The translations under genes and the position numbers were made by a program. The notes beneath the pieces were generated by a model that made no database searches, was not told the origin of the DNA, and saw nothing but the letters and a program-made list of their open reading frames with translations. A DNA stretch of 64,000 nucleotides. It comes from Petrimonas sp. Lineage in GTDB: Bacteria; Bacteroidota; Bacteroidia; Bacteroidales; Dysgonomonadaceae. Below are positions 9,253 through 18,501 of this stretch, in pieces. Each line of letters begins with the position of its first letter. The stretch's first letter is position 1. The stretch is from contig DUNG01000023.1 in the NCBI GenBank assembly GCA_012839475.1, positions 62,001-126,000 on the forward strand, written 5' to 3'.

Positions 9253-10080
9253 TCAAGGAGCCGGGTTGATGTTCGTGTCGAGCGTGATGTTGATGATCTG
9301 GATAATATCGGCGAGGCTCTGGTTGGTGAACGACGAGCTGAAGGGGATGTCTGCCTCCTCTTCCGGCAGCTCGAGCGATGTATCGTGGTAAAGCGATAGG
9401 ATCCGCACGACCTCTTCCAGCCTGACGTTATCGAAGGAAAGCTTGCCCGTCTGCCCATTGATTTCCATCCGGCTGTCGGGAGCGATGACTTCTATGGTCT
9501 TGGTATCGGCACGGTAGTGTACTGCCATGCCCGCTTCGCACAAGAGTGGGATTACCGGGTCGTCGGGCGTGAATCGTACCCTTCCCGACGCCACGTCAAG
9601 GCGGGTCTCCTTATCGTCGGCATTCACGGTAAATTCCGTGCCGAGTACCTCTACGCGTGCTGTCGGCGTGGTGACGATGAATGGCTTGGATGAATCGTGG
9701 GTGACAGCGAACGCGATCTCGCCGCGCATCGATACCTGTCGGTCGTTCTTGCCGAAATGCTTCCCGTACGTTAATTCTGCCCCTTGTTGCATAAGGATCC
9801 CTGTTTGGTCGGGGAGGGAGAATGCTGCCCGTTCGTTCTTGGCCATCAGTCTCTCCGTTCTGTCGCCCGTAACGTAGAGTATCCCGGCGACAAGGAGGAG
9901 GGCAACGGCAGCCGCGGCGGCTGCCCGCCAGTAGGTGGGCAGCGAACGGCGCTTGGCTGGTTTTCCCAGCCGCTTTTGCATATCGACCCACGCCTTTTGG
10001 CTATCAAACCGGTTGGGTTGGTAGTGGCGGGCGACGAAACGCACGTGCGCTTCCGTTGTATGGTGGTTGGTTGGTTGCAT
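9253..10080 (-). CDS. FecR-family anti-sigma factor
   Basis: The product has 275 residues. A cytoplasmic N-terminal part of about 88 residues is followed by one membrane segment (AAAAAAVALLLVAGILYV), a periplasmic FecR domain with the RGEIAFAV and RVEVLGTEFTVNA blocks, and a C-terminal DUF4974-type STN-like domain (LSFDNVRLEEVVRILS). It would sequester the sigma factor encoded 45 nt upstream until the downstream receptor signals. The order sigma, FecR, receptor is the standard one. The receptor start at 9157 lies about 95 nt after this stop. Confidence 0.93.
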   Translation of the reverse strand: MQPTNHHTTEAHVRFVARHYQPNRFDSQKAWVDMQKRLGKPAKRRSLPTYWRAAAAAAVALLLVAGILYVTGDRTERLMAKNERAAFSLPDQTGILMQQGAELTYGKHFGKNDRQVSMRGEIAFAVTHDSSKPFIVTTPTARVEVLGTEFTVNADDKETRLDVASGRVRFTPDDPVIPLLCEAGMAVHYRADTKTIEVIAPDSRMEINGQTGKLSFDNVRLEEVVRILSLYHDTSLELPEEEADIPFSSSFTNQSLADIIQIINITLDTNINPAP

Positions 10081-10124
10081 ACGTTCGAGGTTCTACTAGT
10101 AAGATGCAAAAAAGTGAAAATCCC

Positions 10125-10634
10125 TCACGCGAAGAAGAACAAAAACGCGTTCATATCTTTCGAGCGTAGCGACCGCATGGCACGGAAGACGTGGTTTTCG
10201 ATGGTTTTCATGGTTAACCCCGTCTCCTTGGCGATCTCCTTGTAGCTCATCCCATCGCGTTTGGCCATTAAAAAAACCTCCCGCCGGCGCTCGGGCAGCT
10301 CATCGATCATCTTCCAGATGCGTGCTTCCATCTCGGCGCGCTCTACCTGCTCCTCTTCCGATAGGAGTGCTTCGGATGGGAGCTGATCGAGGGGCGTGGT
10401 GGGTTTCGCGTCGCGGAGGCGGGTGAGGCAGTTGTTGCGAACGGCGGTGTAGAGGTACGCTTTGACCGACTTGATGGACTCCAGTTGTTCCCGCTTGTCC
10501 CACAGGCTCGCGAACGTATCTTGCACCACGTCCTCCGCCTCCTCCACGTTACCCATGAAGTGCAGGGCGTGGAGGCAAAGCGGACGGTAGTGCGCGTGGA
10601 AATAGTCCGAGAACTGTTTTTCTAGCCGAGTCAT
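10125..10634 (-). CDS. ECF-type RNA polymerase sigma-70 factor
   Basis: The product has 169 residues. Region 2 (AEDVVQDTFASLWDKR) and region 4 with a helix-turn-helix (MSYKEIAKETGLTMKTIENH) are both present and the protein is full length for an ECF factor. It is the cytoplasmic partner of the FecR protein encoded next and would direct polymerase to the receptor operon or related targets. It starts only 21 nt after the oxidoreductase gene, so read-through from the upstream operon is possible. No consensus vegetative promoter is visible in that short gap. Confidence 0.93.
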   Translation of the reverse strand: MTRLEKQFSDYFHAHYRPLCLHALHFMGNVEEAEDVVQDTFASLWDKREQLESIKSVKAYLYTAVRNNCLTRLRDAKPTTPLDQLPSEALLSEEEQVERAEMEARIWKMIDELPERRREVFLMAKRDGMSYKEIAKETGLTMKTIENHVFRAMRSLRSKDMNAFLFFFA

Positions 10635-10655
10635 CGTGACTGAAAAGTGTGAACA

Positions 10656-11717
10656 CTACTTGACCTCGATGGTTCTTTTCTCTTCGCTGCTTTGGAACGC
10701 GAGTTCAATGATGCGTATCACTTCGCGGGCCTCTTCAGGCTTCACCGCGAGTTCTGCTTTCCCGTGGATGGCATCGCGGAGGTTGATGAAGTACTCCCGA
10801 TAATCGCCATGTTCACTCTCTATCTTCCCCTGGATCTTTACCCCGTTATACTCCACGTTGAGGGTTCCCCAAATCTCTTTTGGCTCGCGGCCCCACTCTT
10901 TTCCGATGGGCTTGGCACCGCCATCGAGCGTGGCTTCCTGCACGTCAAGCCCGTACTTCACGAACGACCCGTTTCTCCCGTGCAGCAGGTAGGTGGGGCC
11001 CGGTATGTGGCAGATCATGCCCGATTTCAGGGTCGCGGTGAATGTCGGGTAATGCAGGCGGACGTCGAAGTGGTCGTCCATCTGTGCCCATGGGCGTTGA
11101 GAGTTGATCTCCGCGGTGACAGCCGTCGGCATACCGAAGAACCAGAGCGCCTGGTCGATCAGGTGCGATCCCAGGTCGTAGAAAATACCCGAACCGGGTA
11201 GTGCTTCCTCGCGCCATGCACCACGGGGGCGAGGATCGAGGCGGAACCGATCGAAATGGGTCTCGTAGTCGACGATCTCTCCCAGTAGCCCGCTGTCGAG
11301 CAGTCTCTTGACTGTTTTGGTGTCGCTCGTGAAGCGGCGGTTATGGTAGACGGTAAGGATTTTTTCCTGTTTTTTCGCGATGTCGATCAGCTCATCGGCT
11401 TCCGCCACGTCAATGGTGAACGGCTTTTCGACCACCGCGTGCTTCCCCGCGAGGAGCGCCTCTTTTGCCCAGCGGAAATGGTCGGTGTTGGGCGAGGTGA
11501 CCAGCACCAGGTCGATGTTGGGATCCTCGATGATCTCCTTGCCACCGGGTACGATCTCGGTGGTGGGGTACCGCTCTTTGGCTAACGCCATCCGCTCGGG
11601 ATTCGCGGTGCTTATCTTGGTGAGTTCGTATCCTTCGACCACGTCGATGAAGGGGGCATGAAAAACGCGGCCGGAGAGCCCGTAGCCGATGATGCCTGTG
11701 CGAATGTTGGATATCAT
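10656..11717 (-). CDS. Gfo/Idh/MocA-family NAD(P)-dependent oxidoreductase
   Basis: The product has 353 residues. The N-terminal Rossmann fold (GIIGYGLSGRVFHAPF) and the VVEKPFTI block, with the catalytic EKP lysine near residue 96, mark the family. The C-terminal alpha/beta domain contains the HFDVRL and NLRDAIHGK segments. These cytosolic enzymes oxidise or reduce sugars, polyols or related carbonyl compounds. The exact substrate is not deducible. Close spacing (26 nt) to rdgB and 21 nt to the sigma gene suggests one transcript. Confidence 0.9.
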   Translation of the reverse strand: MISNIRTGIIGYGLSGRVFHAPFIDVVEGYELTKISTANPERMALAKERYPTTEIVPGGKEIIEDPNIDLVLVTSPNTDHFRWAKEALLAGKHAVVEKPFTIDVAEADELIDIAKKQEKILTVYHNRRFTSDTKTVKRLLDSGLLGEIVDYETHFDRFRLDPRPRGAWREEALPGSGIFYDLGSHLIDQALWFFGMPTAVTAEINSQRPWAQMDDHFDVRLHYPTFTATLKSGMICHIPGPTYLLHGRNGSFVKYGLDVQEATLDGGAKPIGKEWGREPKEIWGTLNVEYNGVKIQGKIESEHGDYREYFINLRDAIHGKAELAVKPEEAREVIRIIELAFQSSEEKRTIEVK

Positions 11718-11743
11718 AGTAAATAGTTTTTAATGTGACTGTT

Positions 11744-12358
11744 TCAGTCTCGAAGATACTGATTTTTTCTCATTAAAAGAAACCCGATCAGCTTGTTCAT
11801 GGCAATTGCGCGGTGGCTGACACGGTTCTTGACCGATGTCTCCATCTCGGCAAACGTGAGGTCGTGCCCTTCCGGTACGAAGATCGGATCATACCCGAAC
11901 CCCTTGTTGCCTCGCTTTTCACGGGTGATCTGCCCCCTGATGATCCCCTCGAAGAGATGTTCTTCGTCGTTTACCACCAGGGCGATCACGGTGCGGAATT
12001 GTGCCGATCGGTCGTCAATCCCCTGCAACACCGAGAGCATCTTTTGCATGTTCGCCTCCGGGTTGCACGATGGGCCGGCGTAACGGGCGGAGTAGATGCC
12101 GGGCACGCCGTTCAGCGCGTCCACTTCCAGGCCGGTATCATCGGCGAAGCAGTCGTACCCGTACCGCTCTTTTACCTGCCTCGCTTTTATGAGCGCGTTC
12201 TCTTCGAGGGTACTGCCCGTCTCATCAATCTCTTCGTGACAACCGATATCGGTGAGTCCCAGCACCTTCACCTCTCCACTGGTAATTTCCCGTATTTCGG
12301 CAAGCTTGTTCGCGTTGTGGGTCGCGAAAACAATTGGCTTGATCTTGTTGTCGTTCAT
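11744..12358 (-). CDS. rdgB: Non-canonical purine NTP pyrophosphatase (RdgB/HAM1)
   Basis: The product has 204 residues from the ATG at 12358 (MNDNKIKPIVFATHNANK). The longer frame adds 20 lysine-rich residues absent from the family. Signature blocks are THNANKLAEI near the start, DDTGLEVDAL with GVPGIYSARYAG in the centre, and GFGYDPIF. It hydrolyses dITP, ITP and XTP to the monophosphates and keeps deaminated purines out of DNA. It lies between the porW-like gene and the oxidoreductase on the same strand. Confidence 0.96.
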   Translation of the reverse strand: MNDNKIKPIVFATHNANKLAEIREITSGEVKVLGLTDIGCHEEIDETGSTLEENALIKARQVKERYGYDCFADDTGLEVDALNGVPGIYSARYAGPSCNPEANMQKMLSVLQGIDDRSAQFRTVIALVVNDEEHLFEGIIRGQITREKRGNKGFGYDPIFVPEGHDLTFAEMETSVKNRVSHRAIAMNKLIGFLLMRKNQYLRD

Positions 12359-12420
12359 ATGTTTGGTAATGTATCGTTTTTTACTTTTTTGGGTCGTTGT
12401 TTGTCGCTCAGCTTTCACCT

Positions 12421-14460
12421 TTACCGCGATTTGATTGTTCGCTTCCTCTCTTTCTCCCGCTGCTTGAGTTGCTTCTCTCGCTCTTTTTGACGCTTTTTCA
12501 GCTCTTTCTGTTGTTGTTGAAGGCGCTTTTTTCGTTCCCGCTCCTTCTCTTTTAGCAGTCGCGCGCGGCTTTTTTGGTTGGTTGAGCTACCAGTTTGGCT
12601 GAGCGCTTCCGCCTCTTTCTGCTGAAGGCGCAGCTTCAACTCCTCGGGCGAAACGGGGGTCTGCCGGCTGTTTGCTTCACTTGGAACGGCATGTTCCACG
12701 GCTTCCTGGGTGTTCTCTTTCACAGCCCCCGGAGCAACCTCCTCTACCGTTTTTGGTGCAACTTCCTCCATGACTTTGGGTTCGACAGCGAGTTTTTCTG
12801 CCTCCGGCGTGGAATCAGTGCGTTCTGCCCGTTCCGGTTCGCTGTCACGCATCGTTGTCCCCGGAGCGATGCTCGTTTCCGCCTTCAAAGGTACCTCCTT
12901 TTCCTCATTCGACGACCCTTTTCCCGGGGAAATGAGACGACTCTCCACGTGGAGCAGGTAGTCGTCTAATGATGCGCCCCGTTGAAGGAGACTCAAGTTG
13001 CTTTCTGATACCGGTATGGCCTGTATCTTTTCCGGGCGATTCATCAGGAGCGGCGACTCTTGCTCCATGTCATGGGCATACCGAGTTGCATCATCGTACG
13101 TTCGGAAGGGGTGTATGGCAAGGGCTTCACCCTGAGGCAACGGAACAGGTGTGAAATCGAACGAGCGGAGTTGATAGCGGCTAAAGGTGTAATCGGCCAC
13201 CGCGTATAGGAGCTGCCCCCTGTCCCAGTTATTCTGTTCGGGCATGAGCAGGAGCAGGTGGACAGTATCCCTGTCGCTACTGAATTGAGCCGCTGCACTT
13301 GTCGGTAGGTTACCGCTATCGCTTTTGGTGAGGGTGACTGCCCCCCGCTCCCATCGGGTTCGGAAGAAATCCCAGTGACTGTCGCGATAGGGGGTACCCG
13401 CTGATACATCTGGTTGAAACAGGGTAGCGTAAGACTGGGGTAAGGGGCGTAGGTTTACCGTGTTGGGAGTGAAATGCCCGGCGGGTGTTGTCGTGTGTGC
13501 CCGCGTGCCCGTCACCACGAGACCACTCTTGAGGGCGTGGAACAGGGAGTCGCTATCGGAGGTTAATGCCGCTTGATAGGCTATGGCCTGCTGAAGCATA
13601 TCCTTTGGGGTGTCGAGCTTCTTCAAGCGGGCGAAGGTCTGTCGTGCCGCTTCGGTTTCGCCCACCAGTGTCTGGATCTGCCCCAACAGGAACTGCCACC
13701 GCTTTACCTGTTTGATTCGCTTCTCCTTGTTGATAGCCTCTCTCAGGTAGGGAATGGCTACGGCATATTCCCCCTTTTCCATTAGGAATTGGATTTGCAC
13801 CTCTAAGAACACCTTTTCCAGATGGGAAGGCAGGGGGATGAGCTTTAGCGCGTGGATGGCCTGTTCCGCTTCGTGGAGCCTACCCAGCTCGGTGTAGGTG
13901 CGCACCATCCATACCCGTGCCTCTCGTGCGGCATCGCTCTCGGGACCAAAGACGCGTATCACCTCGTTGAACACCGTGAGCGCGTTCTCGGGATGGCCGT
14001 TTTGCAGGTGGGCTTTACCCATCAGTAGCCAGGCATTGTGGATGAACGGGTTGAACTCGTTTTGTTGGAGCCATCGCCGATACTCGGGCGAAAGCCTAAC
14101 TGACGGGTCCCGTCTCGGTTTCGCCGTGATGGAGTGCTCCCGGATCGCCTTCTCGGTTTTCTGGATCACCCCGTCGAACGGACCTCCTTGCGCTAAAGCG
14201 TGTGTCCCGCCGCTTTCGGATGTGCTCCGTGGAGAAGGATAGAGCGGGAGCAGCCCTGTATAGTCGTCCTGGAAACTCTCTAACTGCTCGTCCAGTATCT
14301 CGTGGTACGCCTTCTCCGCGTTATGGTACACGTTGTAACGGGTGGTGAACTCGTGGTAAGCCCGGCTACCGCGGGTATTCACGAGGGGGGAGCATCCCGC
14401 ACATAGGAGGAGGCAGGTCCACCCGGTAAAAAGGAGGTTGATATGGGGTCTCGTGTACAC
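12421..14460 (-). CDS. porW: PorW/SprE-like type IX secretion TPR lipoprotein with long charged tail
   Basis: The product has 679 residues. It starts with a lipoprotein signal (CAGC, acylated Cys near 23). The mature start NTRGSRAYHEFTTRYN then resembles PorW/SprE of the type IX secretion system, a periplasmic lipoprotein tied to the outer-membrane translocon. The middle contains tetratricopeptide-like helices (IHNAWLLMGKAHLQNGHPEN and others). From about residue 510 the sequence turns low-complexity and Glu/Pro/Ala-rich, ending in about 70 residues of Lys/Arg/Gln/Glu coiled coil (KERERKKRLQQQQ and similar). The tail makes it longer than PorW of Porphyromonas. Whether the organism exports T9SS cargo cannot be decided here. 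The gene symbol is by resemblance. Confidence 0.78.
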   Translation of the reverse strand: MYTRPHINLLFTGWTCLLLCAGCSPLVNTRGSRAYHEFTTRYNVYHNAEKAYHEILDEQLESFQDDYTGLLPLYPSPRSTSESGGTHALAQGGPFDGVIQKTEKAIREHSITAKPRRDPSVRLSPEYRRWLQQNEFNPFIHNAWLLMGKAHLQNGHPENALTVFNEVIRVFGPESDAAREARVWMVRTYTELGRLHEAEQAIHALKLIPLPSHLEKVFLEVQIQFLMEKGEYAVAIPYLREAINKEKRIKQVKRWQFLLGQIQTLVGETEAARQTFARLKKLDTPKDMLQQAIAYQAALTSDSDSLFHALKSGLVVTGTRAHTTTPAGHFTPNTVNLRPLPQSYATLFQPDVSAGTPYRDSHWDFFRTRWERGAVTLTKSDSGNLPTSAAAQFSSDRDTVHLLLLMPEQNNWDRGQLLYAVADYTFSRYQLRSFDFTPVPLPQGEALAIHPFRTYDDATRYAHDMEQESPLLMNRPEKIQAIPVSESNLSLLQRGASLDDYLLHVESRLISPGKGSSNEEKEVPLKAETSIAPGTTMRDSEPERAERTDSTPEAEKLAVEPKVMEEVAPKTVEEVAPGAVKENTQEAVEHAVPSEANSRQTPVSPEELKLRLQQKEAEALSQTGSSTNQKSRARLLKEKERERKKRLQQQQKELKKRQKEREKQLKQREKERKRTIKSR

Positions 14461-14618
14461 TTGAAAGCAAAAAACATGATATACTTACCAACGAGGGATT
14501 GGTAATGTATATAACCCGAAAAATCGACTTTTATTGCTTTATAGGGGCGGGAGTTATCCCCGATGGTACTTCAAGATGCAATTATGGTTTTACTTGGGAC
14601 AGGCCGCGATGATTGGGA
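14461..14618. other. Intergenic gap between metal ABC permease and porW-like gene
   Basis: These 158 nt should carry the promoter of the porW-like operon (minus strand), but no clean TAnnTTTG box is seen. They contain a short inverted repeat (TACCAA, 7 nt, TTGGTA at about 14486-14504) and a GGGG/CCCC stem at about 14546-14563. No ORF is supported. Confidence 0.4.
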
Positions 14619-15446
14619 TTATCCTTGAACGCACTTCGAGGCCGCGATCGCACGGATGGCTTTCGCGATGAAAAACATCACGATAAGCACGAAGATGATG
14701 AATGCGCCGGAGGGTACGTTCAGGTAGTAGGAGAGGAGTAGGCCTGCCACACACCCCACGAAACTGAACAGGATAGAGAGCGAGATGATTTTAGCGTAGT
14801 TCACGGTGAACAGGTTGGCGGTCATTTGGGGTACCGTGATCAGCGACATCAGTAGGACGATACCCACCAGGCGGATGCTTAGCACAATGGTAACGGCAAT
14901 AAACAACATCATCGCGTACTCGATAAACTGGGTGGGTAAACGGCGCGTGCGGGCAAACTCGCAGTCGAACGAAACCGAGACGATCGCGTGAAAGCAGAGC
15001 GAGAAGAAGAGCAGCAATAGGATCGAGAGGAGGGCTAAGGCGATGATATCCCACTGGCTGATGGTGAGGATATTGCCGAAGAGATACGATGATAAGTTGG
15101 GGCCGTAACCGGGTGAAAGAAAAGTCAACACGATGCCGATGGCCATACCGAGCGACCAGAAGACCGCGATGGCGGAATCCTCCCGTACGCCCTGCCTTCT
15201 GGAAAGCCACTGGATGCCGAACGCCGATAAGACCGAGAAAATCATGGCAGAGGGGATGGGAGGGAAGTTGAAGTAGAAGCCAACGCCCAATCCCCCGAAC
15301 GATGCGTGCGTGATACCACCGCTGATAAATACCAACCTTCGGGTGACCACGTAGGTGCCGATAATCCCGCATGCGATACTGGCGAAGAGGCTGCCCAGCA
15401 ACGCGTTTCGGAAGAAGGCGTATTGTAACAACTCGATACTATTCAT
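14619..15446 (-). CDS. Metal (zinc/manganese-type) ABC transporter permease, ZnuB family
   Basis: The product has 275 residues from the ATG at 15446 (MNSIELLQYAFFRNALLGS); the longer frame adds an unlikely hydrophilic lead. It is a multi-pass inner-membrane protein of the ABC-3 family, with the conserved blocks YVVTRRLVFISGGITHASFGG and ALLSYY-like helices near the end. It would form the translocation channel of a divalent metal importer. Neither its ATPase nor its binding protein is beside it; aroA is upstream and the porW-like operon downstream. Partners must be elsewhere. Confidence 0.9.
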   Translation of the reverse strand: MNSIELLQYAFFRNALLGSLFASIACGIIGTYVVTRRLVFISGGITHASFGGLGVGFYFNFPPIPSAMIFSVLSAFGIQWLSRRQGVREDSAIAVFWSLGMAIGIVLTFLSPGYGPNLSSYLFGNILTISQWDIIALALLSILLLLFFSLCFHAIVSVSFDCEFARTRRLPTQFIEYAMMLFIAVTIVLSIRLVGIVLLMSLITVPQMTANLFTVNYAKIISLSILFSFVGCVAGLLLSYYLNVPSGAFIIFVLIVMFFIAKAIRAIAASKCVQG

Positions 15447-15515
15447 GGGTTTTCCTTCGGTTAAGCATGTGTCTCGTGGCAACCAACGTTTAGGAAGACG
15501 CTTTCCATGGTCGTG

Positions 15516-16742
15516 TTACTCTTCAATATTGAATCCTGCTTGTTGCAGGTCGTCCCAGAAATTGGGATATGATTTCGAGACCACGTGCGGGTCGTTCATT
15601 CGTAGCGAACCGAAAGCGATTGCCCCCGGTGCCATTGACATGGCCATGCGGTGGTCGTCATAGGTGTCTATCACGGGATCCTCTTCGGGGGTACAGCGCT
15701 CTCCGTTCCACTCGAGCATGCCGATTTCGTTCTCCCGGAGTACGAACCCCAGCTTCTTCAGCTCGTTGATGAGCGCATGTACCCGATCGGTCTCCTTGAT
15801 CTTCAAGCTTTGAATACCCGAAAACAGAAAAGGTACGCGAAGAAAGCAACAGGTAGCCGCGAGCGTCTGCGCGAGGTCAGGTTCTTTCGTGAAGTCGTGA
15901 AAGAACTTCTTCGCTTTACGTTTCACGTTTCGTATCATGATCCCATCGTTGACGAACCGGGTGCTTACCCCCAATTCGGTGAACAGGGAGGTGATGTTCG
16001 AGTCGCCCTGCAGGCTCGATTTTTCCAGCCCCTTTAGGTGTACTTCCGACCCGGGCAGCATCGCCACCATCTCGTACCAGTAGGAGGCGGCTGTCCAGTC
16101 GGCTTCCACCTCATGCTTGATAGGCCTGAACTTTTGTGGTTTCACCGTGATATCGTTATTGTGCCACTTGATGTTCACCCCGCATTTGGCCATCATGTTC
16201 ATGGTGAGGTCGATATAGGGCCTAGAAACCACCTCCTTCTCGATATGCATCAGCAACCCCTCTTCCATATGCGGGGCCACCATGAGTATAGCCGAGATGA
16301 ATTGCGAGCTGATATTGCCGGCTATATAGATTTCCCCTCCTTTAAGTTGTTTGCCTTTGATCTTGAGGGGTGGGAACCCCTCTTTTTCAAGGTAGTCAAT
16401 CTCCGCTCCCAGCGCCTGCAGCGCCTCAACCAGTGGTTGGATGGGACGTTCGTGCATCCGCTTGGATCCCTTCAGTATCCATTCACCTTCCATCCCAGCA
16501 AGGAAGGCGGTCAGGAACCGCATGGCGGTTCCGGCACCTTTGACGTCAAAAACGTTCGAGTTGGAGTTGAACGCATCGACAAGTACCTGGGTATCCTCGC
16601 AATCGGAGAGGTTTTTTATCGGCTGGTTGCTAAGGCTAAGGGCGTTAAGGATAAGCGCCCGGTTGCTTATGCTCTTCGAGGCGGGCAGCTGCACGGTGGT
16701 CTGAATTACCTCGGGCGGGAAAATCCTGAACTGTTTTTGCAT
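15516..16742 (-). CDS. aroA: 3-phosphoshikimate 1-carboxyvinyltransferase (EPSP synthase)
   Basis: The product has 408 residues, slightly shorter than the roughly 427 of E. coli AroA, as is usual in Bacteroidota. It transfers enolpyruvyl from PEP to shikimate-3-phosphate, the sixth shikimate step. The PASKSISNRALIL block binds phosphate and shikimate, GAGTAMRFLTAF corresponds to the NAGTA(M)R loop, and IDTYDDHRMAMSMA is the second signature. It lies 13 nt downstream of cysS on the same strand and is probably cotranscribed with it. Confidence 0.96.
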   Translation of the reverse strand: MQKQFRIFPPEVIQTTVQLPASKSISNRALILNALSLSNQPIKNLSDCEDTQVLVDAFNSNSNVFDVKGAGTAMRFLTAFLAGMEGEWILKGSKRMHERPIQPLVEALQALGAEIDYLEKEGFPPLKIKGKQLKGGEIYIAGNISSQFISAILMVAPHMEEGLLMHIEKEVVSRPYIDLTMNMMAKCGVNIKWHNNDITVKPQKFRPIKHEVEADWTAASYWYEMVAMLPGSEVHLKGLEKSSLQGDSNITSLFTELGVSTRFVNDGIMIRNVKRKAKKFFHDFTKEPDLAQTLAATCCFLRVPFLFSGIQSLKIKETDRVHALINELKKLGFVLRENEIGMLEWNGERCTPEEDPVIDTYDDHRMAMSMAPGAIAFGSLRMNDPHVVSKSYPNFWDDLQQAGFNIEE

Positions 16743-16755
16743 AGTAACATCTTAT

Positions 16756-18243
16756 TTATAGCCGCCACTCGACTCCATCCTTGGTATCTTTGATCTCAAC
16801 CCCGGCCTTTTTTAACTCGTCCCGTATCTTGTCAGACATGGCCCAATCCTTGTTCTCCCTCGCTGTTTTGCGGATATCGAGGATCAGCTTCATCAACCCC
16901 TCGATCACGTTACTCCCATCGCTTCCAACACCGCTTTTCGTTTCGTCCACCAACCCCAATACATCGAATACAAAGGTATTCATCAGTCGCTTTAGCGTTT
17001 CGAGGTCCTCTTTACCGATGGACGCCGTTTTATCGCTTAAGGAGTTGATAATCCGCACCCCTTCGAATAGGTGCGCGATTAAAACGGGACTGTTGAAGTC
17101 GTCGTTCATCGCATCGTAGCATTTTGTCTCCAGATCACCGATCTCGAGGGTCGGTGTGTCAGATGGTTCCAGTTTTTCTAAGGTTGAGAGGCTTTCCATC
17201 AGCCTTTTATACCCTCTCTCGGAGGCTTGCAACGCCTCGTTCGAGAAGTCGAGCGTGCTTCGGTAGTGGGCCTGCGCCATGAAAAAGCGCACCGTCATGG
17301 GTGAGTAGCCTTTATCCAGCAAGGGGTGATCGCCGGTGAAAAGCTCTTTGGGCAGGAAGCCGTTGCCAGCCGTTTTAGACATGCGTACCCCGTTCACGGT
17401 AAGCATGTTGGTGTGTACCCAATATTTCACGGGATCGGTATGGTTACACGCTTCCGATTGGGCGATTTCGTTGGTGTGGTGCGTTGCTTGTAGGTCCATG
17501 CCACCACCATGAATATCGAAGCGGGTACCGAGGTACTTGGTGCTCATCGCCGAGCACTCGATGTGCCACCCCGGGAATCCCCATCCCCACGGGGAGGGCC
17601 ACTGCATGAGCGTTTCGGGTTTCGCCTTGATCCACAGCGCGAAATCGAGGCGACCCCGCTTCTCATCCTGGCCGTCCAGCTCGCGGGTACCCTCCATCAG
17701 CTCCTCCAGTTTGCGGTTGGTCAGCACGCCGTAATCGTACTTTTCGCTATACTTCTCCACGTCGAAGTAGACCGACCCATTCACCTCGTAGGCGTATCCC
17801 CCCTCTATGATCTTTTTGATCATCTCGATCTGCTCCAGGATATGGCCTGTCGCCGTTGGCTCGATGCTCGGTGGTAGGGTGTTGAACAACGAAAGCACCT
17901 CGTGAAAGGCAAGGGTGTACTTCTGCACGATCTCCATCGGCTCTAACTGCTCCAGTTTGGCCTGCTTGGCGAACTTATCGTCTCCTTCGTCGCGGTCGCC
18001 TTCCAGGTGACCGGCATCGGTGATGTTGCGCACGTAACGTACCTTGTACCCCAAATGCATCAGGTACCGGAATATCATGTCGAACGAGATGAACGTGCGG
18101 CTGTTTCCCAGGTGGACATCGTTGTACACGGTGGGACCGCAAACGTACATACCCACGTAGGGTGGGTTCAGTGGCTCAAATCGCTCTTTTGTTCTACTTA
18201 ACGTGTTGTAAATGAATAGCTCTTTGGCTTTCTCATGCATCAT
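16756..18243 (-). CDS. cysS: Cysteinyl-tRNA synthetase
   Basis: The product has 495 residues and is a class I synthetase charging tRNA-Cys. The HIGH-equivalent motif is in VYNDVHLGNSRTF and the KMSKS-equivalent is VRMSKTAGN. The zinc-ligand region MYVCGPTVYN and GWHIECS is intact. The second Met (18240) is an equally possible start. The C-terminal helical domain (DWAMSDKIRDELKKAG) is complete. A -7 box lies about 30 nt upstream of the start. Confidence 0.97.
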   Translation of the reverse strand: MMHEKAKELFIYNTLSRTKERFEPLNPPYVGMYVCGPTVYNDVHLGNSRTFISFDMIFRYLMHLGYKVRYVRNITDAGHLEGDRDEGDDKFAKQAKLEQLEPMEIVQKYTLAFHEVLSLFNTLPPSIEPTATGHILEQIEMIKKIIEGGYAYEVNGSVYFDVEKYSEKYDYGVLTNRKLEELMEGTRELDGQDEKRGRLDFALWIKAKPETLMQWPSPWGWGFPGWHIECSAMSTKYLGTRFDIHGGGMDLQATHHTNEIAQSEACNHTDPVKYWVHTNMLTVNGVRMSKTAGNGFLPKELFTGDHPLLDKGYSPMTVRFFMAQAHYRSTLDFSNEALQASERGYKRLMESLSTLEKLEPSDTPTLEIGDLETKCYDAMNDDFNSPVLIAHLFEGVRIINSLSDKTASIGKEDLETLKRLMNTFVFDVLGLVDETKSGVGSDGSNVIEGLMKLILDIRKTARENKDWAMSDKIRDELKKAGVEIKDTKDGVEWRL

Positions 18244-18272
18244 GCTTTGTCTCCATTATGTTTCCTTATAGG

Positions 18273-18280
18273 CAAAAATA
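18273..18280 (-). promoter_or_regulatory. Candidate -7 element of cysS-aroA
   Basis: On the minus strand TATTTTTG (18280-18273) fits TAnnTTTG. A start site near 18266 would leave a leader of about 20 nt. No convincing TTG is seen 20 nt further upstream. Confidence 0.4.
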
Positions 18281-18363
18281 CAAATTAATGCGGAACGAAC
18301 CGCCATTCTGAAGAAAAAGAGTAGAAAGTGGACTTGTCGCTATGTTGTTTTGCATTTTTTTAA

Positions 18364-18371
18364 TACTTTTG
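18364..18371 (+). promoter_or_regulatory. Candidate -7 element of the DUF5020 gene
   Basis: TACTTTTG matches TAnnTTTG, with a TTG at 18345-18347 (16-nt spacer, shorter than usual). The predicted leader to the ATG at 18502 would be about 120 nt. Confidence 0.4.
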
Positions 18372-18501
18372 TTTTTTCTCGTACCGAGGTGTCACACGCA
18401 TGGGTGTTACCGCTTGATATGTTGCACGATAGCTCGATAAGTTCAGGACGCCTTGGCATTGAGTTTTGATGAGTAGGGTGTGAAAATCATGGAAAATTAT
18501 T

